Part shown: one piece after another, positions 41,751-51,139 of the stretch | Numbering within the stretch: the stretch's first letter is position 1 | Layout of the letters: each line of letters opens with the position of its first letter | Source of the DNA: Chlorokybus atmophyticus | Lineage: Eukaryota; Streptophyta; Chlorokybophyceae; Chlorokybales; Chlorokybaceae | Direction: 5' to 3' | Assembly (NCBI GenBank): GCA_009103225.1 | Contig: RHPI01002438.1 | Coordinates: forward strand, 688,755 to 744,814 | Length of the DNA: 56,060 bases | Position numbers and translations under genes: made by a program | The notes under the pieces: model-generated | The model's database searches: none | What the model saw: only the letters and a program-made list of their open reading frames with translations | Told to the model about the DNA's origin: nothing

Positions 41751-42240
41751 GTCATCAATCATTAAAACAATCATATCACACATATATTGCAAATCATACT
41801 GGTACTGCTATAACATGAACTAGCATGAACCACTATTAGTACTACTACTACTACCACCGCGAAAAACTTTATACAACCATGTATGGCGCGGACGTCCGCA
41901 CCAGGGGGCAATAGCAGGTGGTGGAAGCCGCGAACCAGAGTCAAAACCTGGCGTACAACTGCGAAAACCAACCATGGTTAAATTTTTCACAATTGTCACC
42001 GCTGGCGCACCAATTTCCGCACCAGGGTACACGGCACCCATGCAGTCAGACAATACGAGGTACCAGATACCTTACCTCATTCAGCGCATATGTTAAGCAT
42101 GCACACAACGCGCATGCACTTATGTTTTGTGTCCTGGAAGACGTTATGTTCTCCTTTCCTGCGTGTGTGCGCCAAGGGTGCGTGGGCGTGTGTTTGGAAG
42201 TGTGCGTATGTGCGCCATGGTGAGATTTGGTTGCTCACAT

Positions 42241-43453
42241 CTGCAGTGTCTGTTCCATGGCTGGCTTCATCACTTCGCTGCCATTCAGGACACGCCTCTG
42301 TGCGTTGTTCCGATAATCCTCCTGAAGACACAGTCTCATTATACATTTTTATCGTGGTGCAAGGATGAATGCCAGCACTTAGAACAGCAGTAATGTGTTG
42401 GGACGCGAAACTAATAGACAATGCTTGTTCGTTCTGCTCACGATTTCCTGTTCCGTCAGCTCCTTTGCTACTGCAACTCGCTGTGAGACGAAGCGCAGCA
42501 CGGCCATGGCAAACACGAAGGCCATTAGCTCCGGAACTGCATCAACAACAGTTCAAAGCAGACTGATGTGCATGCTAATATGTAGCAAGGACGTGTTTAT
42601 ATGCAAGGATGTCTTTTGTCTCACCAGCATCGCCGTTCGTGATATCCAAGTACCCCCGTGCTAAGTCCACACGGATGCACTTGGCAACCTCTATTGCTGA
42701 GGTGACGTTTTGCGGTTCGCACAGGGCTTCGACTTCTGACCCTGCCTGTGGACATGCGAGCAAAAGGCTCATGCTCATCCGTAATGCAGGCAAGTAGCAT
42801 GCGCCATCAGAAGCAGGGTTGGCTTATTTATGGTGTCGCTGCGTCGACGTACCTTGCGCAGACGAAACGTCTGCAGTTGAAGTAACCCTGGGATGCCTGG
42901 GATGCCTGGCCTGCCAGGTACCCCGGGTAACAGGCTCTTCTCACCTAAAACACCTGGCGCGCAAGTTGGTCAGCGACAAATAAACATTCAAGCCACATGA
43001 TGCCGTTCCTGTTCTTGGACTCTTGTCTAGTTGGAGACAGTGAATAGTGTGTGTGCATGTGTGTGTGTGCGCATGCGCGCATGCATGTGTGTATGTGTGT
43101 GCGTGCAGGCTTGTATGCGTGCATGCATGCGTGCGTGCACTGCACATGAATGTGTCCTGACCCTTCTATTTGCCAACCCACGTGCCTTTACACACGAGCC
43201 AGTCGCCGCCGCGGCCGCAAATGATCATCGCACGCTCGCCAATCGCTTGTCCAGTGTGACAGCGATCAACCTCGAGGCCACTTGCTGCGGCGTGGGGAGC
43301 TCGTACGGCCCGCTCAAGTGCGCTGTGGCCTCCACTGCGTGCAACTTTGCATCTCTCACAATCATGCGGGCCCTCGAACCATGCAGCGGTGGCGCAGGAG
43401 AGCACTCTGATGTCGTACTCTAGTCATATGACACCTGAAGTGAGAGAGTCCTA

Positions 43454-43525
<72 letters not shown>

Positions 43526-46220
43526 GGCGTGCGCTTGCGCATGACTTCTGTGCTTGTGCTTGTGCGTGCCTGCAAGCGTATGTCTCTCTGTGCGCACGCT
43601 CACTTGTGTGTGCGCACGTTTGTGTACGCATTTACCATCAGTTGCATACATTTTTTGCACAACGGCAGTCACTGCAAGAATGCTTGGTATTACCTGCACT
43701 GTGAAAAGCGCCTTGCCATGGACGATGTGTGTGGCGGCATGGCCGCTTGTAGCCGTAGACACTGCGAACTGTCCGTCTAAGAGGCTTATCATCTGAGCGC
43801 TGTCTGGCTCCACCTGCCATGAAGGTTGCAAGATGTCTTGAAGGTTGCAGGACACAAACGCCTTGTTCACCATTTCCAACAGCAATCCGCAGGGTGTGCC
43901 CGGATTGTTCCTTTTGTTGTCTGCGCACAACTAACTGCACATCTGTTAATGCCAACGGCAACAACAATGACAACGACAACAACAGACCTGCGGGTTTGTG
44001 TGCTGTCTTAACATTTATGGACTGAACAAGCGTCACACGACAATCGCCAGCGCTCGCGCTCGCAGCCCCATGGCTCAGCAAGTCGCGAACGGACAGCGAT
44101 GGGAGCTTGATGCTCATACCAAAGTTCGCGTTGATGGTGTCGTGAAGACTCGTGTGCAAGCACGTGTTAAGCTCGAACCTCCACGCGCAAGTGCTGCCCC
44201 ACTTCCTGTCGCCGGTGCAATTGACGCCGCGCATGCCTTTTATCCAGTCGGGAACAGCGGGTTGTGTGGGCAGATTGTGGTCGCGTGGGTTGGATGTGCG
44301 TACTGTGAACGGGATCATAAGTTGGCAGCTCAAGCTGCTCCATTTACTTGAAGGCTTCTCTAACATTACAATGATCGCAGGCATGAAAGCAAAAAGGTCG
44401 GCAATATGATAGATGAGATCAGCCATCGCTCACTGCGCCGCACATGCATGTGCGTGCGTGCGTGCGTGCGTGCGCGCGTGTGGGCGGGTGGGTGAATTTG
44501 CATGCGTGTGCGCGTTTGTGCGTTTGGTATACGCACGCACATGTACAATTCGTCCAGCCAACTAACCTTGGATGGTTTGTGTTTTGGCGCTACCGCTGCC
44601 AACTGAGGTCGCAGGGTTGCCCCGCATCATGCCCCCGTTTACTTCGTACTCGTCTGTGAAGCACTCGGCCCACAGCTTGCATGCGGCCTGTGGACACAGA
44701 GAGGGGTTGCGCCAACTACACACACACGCACACAATTGCGTACCCTCTTTAAACAGGGTGCATGTTAAGCAAAGAGCAGTATGCTTACTGTGGCAGCGCA
44801 GTTGAGTTGGGAGCCTGAAGTGCAGTCGTTTAGGGTCTCGTTGTGAGTGCACAACTTCCCGGCCCTTTGTGCTTTCTCGGTGGCGTACACGTAATTGGGT
44901 GCATCATGTGCGCGTGCCACACCAGATCGATGTCGCATGTCGGTGCCAAACATACGCTTGCATTCATGGCGTGCAAATAGCAGAACTAGAACTGCCGGTA
45001 GGGCTCCACTGCTGCGAGCAAGAACACTTTGGTGTCGCAATAGTGCGGAAGTGCTACCTGCACAAGGAAAAGGCATGATCCACCTACATGCTTGTTCAGC
45101 AGGCTGTCACAAGCGTGCAGGTTGCATGAACATGCATGAACAACTGGGTGTTTTCTGTGTATGGCCCTTGGTGTATGTGCGCATGCATAAATACATGCAG
45201 ACACGCACATGCACACGCATACTTACCAACACAAGCACAAGCACCCATACACGCACTCACTTGCGCGTGTGCGCATGCATGCAAGCATCCAGTTGCACAC
45301 CAGCACACGCACCTGGTAAATGAACGCGGCTTGGCGCGATGCCGCCGCCTTCATGTCACAATCAAACTGCGACACAAATGTTGCCGCAACATTGCTCGCA
45401 CCGGACCCATCGGGCTGAACCTCGAAGGGCACGCCGGGGTAACGTTCCTCCCAGGCAGCGCGCGCACGCTGCTGTGCATGCAGGCGCTCCCCGACATCGA
45501 GCAGCGTGGTCCAAGACCAGGCCGGACACGCGCTGCATGTCGGAGGCATAGCTCGTGGGCGACAGCGTTGGGCACCCATTGCACGTCCACCGGAGGGGCA
45601 ATAGATGTGGGCTTTTCAGAGGCGCCTGCAGGGCAATTGCTGCTGAGAATGTACTACTCCTGTTGTCTAGTAGACAACAGCGACAACAGCAGCAATAACA
45701 GAAACGGCAACTTTCAGCAGTGTTCATTACAGCTGCTGAGTAGTGAGTGAGGCTGCAACTCACTTGCTGTAAGCGGCAGCCAGTAGGCTTCGTAGCGGCA
45801 AAGCCGCAGCCAGCTGGGCCGTCTTGCAACAGACTCGGCTGGGACAGTGCAACCTGAAAGCAAGCGGCATGTGAGAACGGTAACAAGTATTGAGTGGTGG
45901 AGCGTTCAATCAATGTACCATTGTTGATTGTGACATAACAGCATAACAGCGTACTGCCTTTGAATGAAGCGGCACCAGTACCACGAGCTGGCCATCAGCG
46001 GCAGCAGCAATGCACGCACCTCAAGCAGCTGGCTTCTCAGCCTGGCTGCAGCGGCGGTCAAGTCCACAGAAGACTGCACACATCCAAGTGAACAAAGTAG
46101 CAAAACACCCATACATCAGATTGGCATGCTACTTAGCAGCAAGCACATCTGTGTGCCGTGTAGGGGCAATGCACGTACCCGTATCCTGACAAAGCTAGAG
46201 TCTGGTTGGTGGAGGGGCAT
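42241..46220 (-). pseudogene. GRDP-like copy B, disabled
   Basis: The exon order parallels copies A and C, from an ATG at 46220 (MPLHQPDSSF) to the segment ending at 42241. Several lesions are visible against A and C. Two 2-base losses in the third exon destroy the HRYEAYWLP frame (about 45796-45820). A short deletion replaces WVWQCHML, and a GC dinucleotide is lost in the DHALLDVGE segment of the fourth exon. A 6-base duplication puts TAG in frame at 44986-44988 inside YRQFCYLHA. A 1-base loss lies before GERAMIICGRGGDW (about 43235-43250). The donor after the last matched exon reads ATGTGAG where copy C has GTGTGG. Some segments remain well conserved (VALPHYCDTKVF, the G-X-Y segment GRPGIPGIPG), so the inactivation is fairly recent. 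No product of normal length is possible. Confidence 0.85.
43455..43522. repeat. (GT)n microsatellite in a GRDP-B intron
   Basis: A near-perfect GT run of more than 60 bases, in the intron position where the other GRDP copies also carry degenerate GT/GC alternation. Confidence 0.95.
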
Positions 46221-47227
46221 GGTCCGACCTGGCCTGGGCTGGACCGGTCGTCTCTGCAGGCTACCGCTTGCAACCTGTTGGGATGCACTGCGGAGAGAAC
46301 AAGCATGGTCTCACGCAAGCAGCAACAACAACAGCAATGCCGCAGCTGCTCATCAGCTTGAAGCTTGGAGCATCACCAAATAACATCTTGCAAGGAGGCC
46401 CGGAACACAAACAGGTGGTTCGTGTCTCTGGGGTTTGCGGAGTAGGGGCGTTGCCAGACAGCTAGCCAATGTCATGGCGCATTGCTAAGCCGTGGGGACT
46501 ACCAGCCACTACCAGTAGTTTGCGCATGCACGACGAAGCGCAACACAAGTGAGTTTAAGACTTACCAGTACATGCCGTGGTAGCATGGACGATTTGTCAG
46601 GTAGAAACTTTTATTACAGTTGTCGACGAAGTCACGAAACACATAGCTAGATTTTCGATGGAACCATTTACTTTGTATCTTTGTTATACTCTTGATTTCG
46701 CATTCAATTAGCTAGTTTAATGGCAATGCTGTAGACTGGTGGATACAATGTACGATCATGTTCAAGTTTTATGACAATTCACAACCTTAAACCATTTGAA
46801 CCATAAGGACATGTCTATTTTCAAACATGCTTTGCTATCACATACAACACCTAGATATTATGTCAATGATTTATCTCACAACATCATGTTGTGACATGCA
46901 TTGCATGCATGATGATCATGCATGCATTGCATTAGAATGATGTATTGCATGGATTATGTTAAATAACAGACTTTAGCTCTACCATACACGAGTAAACCGT
47001 CAACTCAAATGATTTCATTGATACGAAAGTCCATTGCACGGCACACATGCATACGCACATGCAGATTGGGTGGACTCCACCCCACCTGCCTCGCACCTAT
47101 TTGGTCGGCACTCACGCATATTGTTTGCACTTACTGAAGTTGATATGCTTTTACAATGTGTTTCATATGAGTGTGCTAAAACCGTATTGTTCTGACGGTC
47201 GGGTTCAACCTGCTCCACCCCGTTGCA

Positions 47228-47527
47228 GTGGATGGCGACGATGCTTTTGAGTATGAGGTGGAAGCAATCCTGAGTTACCGTAAGCCTCGACGCGGACGCG
47301 CGCCGTCTTACTTTATGAAATGGAAAGGGTGTGATGTTGAGCACAACACGAAGGAGCCCGAAAAGAATCTTACCAACTGCCAAGAGATTCTTCGGTGGTA
47401 CTGGAGTGCTGTGTCCACACGCGGATGGGAAAAGGGTGCTGGTAGACATCTTTACCGCTTCGGCCCTCGTTCTCTCACTGCTTTGGTTTTTAGTGCTCAT
47501 GGTGGGGGTTTGCTAACCCTTCAATGA
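47228..47527 (+). pseudogene. Chromodomain fragment from a chromovirus integrase C-terminus
   Basis: The frame reads YEVEAILSYRKPRRGRAPSY, then FMKWKGC, then a CQEILRWYW helix: a chromodomain with its aromatic and acidic positions (E-E-I-L, F-M-K-W-K-G). In Ty3/gypsy chromoviruses this domain closes the integrase and guides insertion to heterochromatin. Only the last part of Pol is present, and no RT or integrase catalytic sequence lies upstream. A poly-G stretch at 47547-47558 after the frame fits a polypurine tract. This is a broken element, unrelated to the methyltransferase-bearing one. Confidence 0.8.
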
Positions 47528-48347
47528 GGATATTAGAACCTAAGTGGGGGGGGGGGGATAACGGAGTGCTACCTCTATAAAGGTTCCCCGTCTATTTTAT
47601 GACTAAATAAGGGTCCCAACAGGTAAATACAGCCAATCAAGCCATATTAAGGCCGTTAACCTAATGTTAAGGCCCTAATGTAATGTTACTGAATTGTAAC
47701 ACTGAAATCGACACCAGACTCATGTCTCTTGTCGATATCAACTGTATGGCGGCACTGCTAACGCAGCGGCCGCCAAAGCCAGGGGATCTTCTGCTCCGGC
47801 AGTTGCTGTAAGGAGAGGGGGTGCCTCCCTCCTCCCTTTAATCTCTTACCCCAACACCACCACCAGCCACCACGCCCACGACGCCGCCGCCAGGGGGAAC
47901 TGCCGAAGCAGAAAATCCCCTGGCTATGGCGGTCGCTGCGTTAGCAGCGTCGCCATGCGGCTGATATCGACATGAGACTCAGTGTTACAGATAAGTAACA
48001 CTACATTAGGGCCTTAACATAAGTTAACGGCCCTAATATGGCTTAATAGGCTGTATAATCTCGTTGGGACCCTTATTTAATCCAAAATAAGGGCGGGGAA
48101 CCTCTATAGAGGTAGCACACCGTTACATTCCCCCCCACTTAGATTTCAATGTCCTCATTGAAGGGTTAGCAAAGCCCCACTACGAGTAAAGAAACGAAAG
48201 TAGTAAGAGAATCAGGGCCGAAGCGGTAAAGATGTCTGCCAGCACCCTTTTACCGTCCGCGTGTGGACACAGTACTCGAGTACCCCCGAAGAATCTCCTG
48301 GCAGTTGGTAAGATTCCTTTTGGGCTCCCATGTATTGTGCTCAACAC
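47333..48347. repeat. Long palindrome of two chromovirus 3' ends, tail to tail
   Basis: The left arm (47333-47804) and the right arm (47898-48347) are inverted copies joined by a spacer of about 93 bp. Both arms carry the end of the chromodomain frame, the poly-G/poly-C tract, the block GGGACCCTTATTTA and the terminal AACTGCCG(G/A)AGCAGAA region. Arms differ by scattered substitutions, so it is not a sequencing echo. The single-strand fold would be a hairpin of about 450 bp. Confidence 0.8.
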
Positions 48348-48692
48348 CAGTGGAGCTGTTGCGGCAATACTGGTGCTGGCAACATCGACAGTCGGCTGTT
48401 GCCTTGGGTGAAGTGCAGCTGCCACTCTACTGGTAGTGATGCCGGCCACATGGATAGTCCGCTGTTGACTTGCGGCAGGCCTACAGAAATCCAGCGGTTA
48501 GACATATGCGCTAGCACCATCAACGGACAGCAATACACAGCAAGGCAGCTAGTGCACGTGCAATTCGTTGACAGTCTCCTAGCATGTGAAGGACATATTA
48601 CTGGTGAAGGCTGTCACAGCAACAATAGCAGGTGGCATGCATAGAAGACCGCGTGACCATTGCAGAGAAGCAAGTAAGGTCAGCAAGTTAAC

Positions 48693-48938
48693 TTACTGCT
48701 CATGCTGCTGGCTGATCTCGCCATCCAGCTGGTTGTGCGTGGCCTCAACTTCATGGGCAGGCTGTGGGTTGTCAACATCGTGCTGCACATCAGCCGCATG
48801 CTCCGGCATGTGTAGGGAACTCTGTTGGCTGCGACGGCGGTGCCTACGACTGGTGTTCCTCTTATCGGCTGGTTGCAAGTTGATTCCTAGCTTGGTACCA
48901 ATGTCCCTGGCAAACTTGACAGCTTTTTTGCTTGCCAT
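48693..48938 (-). CDS. Hypothetical small basic/acidic protein or exon
   Basis: An 81-codon frame from the ATG at 48938 starts MASKKAVKFARDIGTKLGIN, has a basic patch (RRHRRRSQQ) and an acidic His/Glu-rich end, and stops at TAA. An in-frame upstream Met (49043) would add an Ala/Trp-rich leader. The stop overlaps GAGCA/GTAAGTTAAC, a good 5' splice site, so this may be an exon of a longer gene. No family is recognised. It lies between repeats and could be spurious. Confidence 0.25.
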   Translation of the reverse strand: MASKKAVKFARDIGTKLGINLQPADKRNTSRRHRRRSQQSSLHMPEHAADVQHDVDNPQPAHEVEATHNQLDGEISQQHEQ

Positions 48939-49200
48939 TGATATTGCGCCAGCATTCCGCCACCAAGTACACCGCCAAGAGGCCGCCGCCGCCGCCACCA
49001 ACAAGAGCGCCGCCGCTTGCTCCCTCCACCGGCGCCACCTCACTCAGCGGTAAAACCCTACTGCACAGACCACTGTACTCTGAGCCCATGCACGTAAGTT
49101 GACAGTCGCACCATGCAAGGTGCTTGACTCTATGGAGTAACTTCACACCGTTCGATAAGCTTGGATCGACGGTTACTAGAGGCTGCCATGAAGACTTACC

Positions 49201-49236
49201 CTTGACAGTCGCATCATGCATGGTGCGACTGTCAAG
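49201..49236. repeat. Near-perfect 36-bp palindrome
   Basis: Thirteen-base arms (CTTGACAGTCGCA and its complement) surround CATGCATG; only one of 18 pairs is mismatched. A diverged copy of the same GACAGTCGCACCATGCA motif lies at about 49110-49128, and GACAGTCGCACC recurs at about 49770. Confidence 0.85.
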
Positions 49237-49278
49237 GAGCTGAGCGTGCATTAGCGATGGTCCCAGGCACTGTTCTGC

Positions 49279-49965
49279 GGACCAACCTAGAACCACACAT
49301 GGTCCGTACTCTCCCAGACCTTCGTACCAGGAAGAGCTTGGTTAAGTCAAGGACCATGTAGGGTCCGCAATCATACTATATAATGTGGACCAATAGCTGC
49401 TTGCTTAGATGAGGACCATGAATCGTCTGTGCTCTCCCAGACCTTCGGACCAAGAAGAGCTTGGTTAAGTCAAGGACCATATAGGGTCCTTCGCAAGTAT
49501 ACGACAATTTGGACCAATAGCTGCTTGGTTAGATTAAGGACCATGAATGGTCCACAATTTGTTAGCATTTGGACCAGTAAGAGCTTGTTAAGGCGGCAGA
49601 CCATGTATGGTGCGTGCTGCTTGTCCAAAATGACCGATAAGCTGAGCGTGCACCAGCAACGGTCCGCCCAATCAGTGTGGTTCGGACCAGTACCATCGAT
49701 TTCATTCACCGCAACACATATGGTCCGACATTGTTGTGGTCCAGACCACGCATGGTCCGTACACCCATTGACAGTCGCACCGGCAATATGCCTGGTCCGG
49801 CTGCAGACCGTGTATGGTCCAGTCTTTCGCGGCCAGTAGGACCGGTAATATGTTTGGTCCAGCCACGCACCACATCTGGTGCGTGACTACGCACTAGGAT
49901 TTGGGACCCCGAACGGACCATGCACGGTCCCGGGGGTCCGTGAAAGGACCATACCTGGTCCTTAA
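49279..49965. repeat. Array of GGACCAT-NN-ATGGTCC palindromes
   Basis: About a dozen full or half copies of the motif lie within 690 bp, including GGACCATGTAGGGTCC (49351), GGACCATATAGGGTCC (49474), GGACCATGAATGGTCC (49538), GACCGTGTATGGTCC, GGACCATGCACGGTCC and GGACCATACCTGGTCC. The left part also shows a longer tandem unit with a period of 122 bases (CTCCCAGACCTTCG ... AAGAGCTTGGTTAAGTCAA). Centre bases vary while both half-sites are kept. Confidence 0.8.
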
Positions 49966-51139
49966 ACGTCAATCCGTGTGAAGGTGCTACTCGGCCAATA
50001 CGTGGGCAAGTGAGAAGGCATTAGATATGAGTACATAAGAAGATTGCTGGCAGTGTTTAGACAATCACAAGTGTGGGCGCTCCTTATGCTCACTACTGTG
50101 TAAGGCGTGCTTAGTGGTGGCTGTTCAAGGGGCCTTCCCCCTGCTCTATGTTGGGTAGGCTGTGTGCTGTGTTGTAAACGGTGCGAAGAAAGACTGAAGG
50201 ACAGCCTTCTTCACGGGTGTGCCTTTGGGAGCCTGCTCCATGGAGAAGGACATGAGAGTATCCCCCGCTGTGACGGTCTCGTTCATAGACCAACCAAAGA
50301 TATGTGTTGCATACACTGTTGTGTGACTGATAATGTATACACATGTATGCTAGTGCTCGGTTGCATTAGCTGGCCAAGTTGTTGAGAAAGGATTGGCCTC
50401 GGGTGGTCAGCCTCAGGCTAAGGCTTACACTGCACCATGCAGCATGGTTCATGCCTTGAATTGTGTATAACTACACAGTGAATGGTATGGGCCACACTAT
50501 TGATTGTGTACATTGTGTCAGTAGATTAGCTTAATTCATGATATAACATACGCAATGTGTTATGTCATAAGCTAATCCGTATAAATTCATTTCATCTCAT
50601 GTTGAAGGCGACAACTATTTATTCGCATAAACTTTAAGCACATGAGGCAGCAGAGAACTTTGACACAGCTCATAGCCTCTTCTCTTATGCAAAAAGGGGG
50701 GGCTTCTAGCCGAATCAATACGACAGTGCCTTATACGGTTTTGTTCAAGTAGTGTTTATAACAAATCATGCGGTTACATTATGAATCCTTTTTGTCGGTG
50801 TGTGATGGGCAATGTCGGTGTGTGATGTGAGCTGATGAAGTGTTCGGTTGTGCGTAATGGCTAGAGCGTGATAGGCAGGGTGTGATGGGCAAACTGCGTG
50901 ATAGCATACTCAGGCTCTCGACATTCAAGCGCTGAAGGATGCTATTATGCACTTAAGTGCCAAGAGCACATCCCCGCTAAAAGCATACCAAGGCGGATGA
51001 TAAAACAGTATACTCTTAGCGGAGGTCGGCTGCAAATTGTCGGCGCATGTCTCACGGCTGAGCAATCCCTGTCGGAGGCCAAAGCCTTGAACCAGCACGC
51101 AGTCCGCATGCTGCTATTGTAGCGGCATTTTGCCAGCTG

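Larger units (their letters stand above)
37352..42240. other. Gene-poor spacer between GRDP copies A and B
   Basis: 37352-37620 is the upstream region of copy A, similar to that of copy C. 37850-39950 is AT-rich without a recognisable gene. 39950-41750 is filled with short palindromic motif arrays (listed separately). From 42075 the sequence belongs to the arm of the inverted duplication containing copy B. I see no RNA gene. Confidence 0.5.
42075..46260 (-). repeat. Left arm of a large inverted duplication (contains GRDP copy B)
   Basis: The arm matches 51140-55193 in inverted orientation through exons and introns, including intron text such as the block ending in TTAACATATGCGCTG at the outer boundary (42075 and 55193). 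The inner limit near 46260/51140 is less sharp. Confidence 0.7.
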
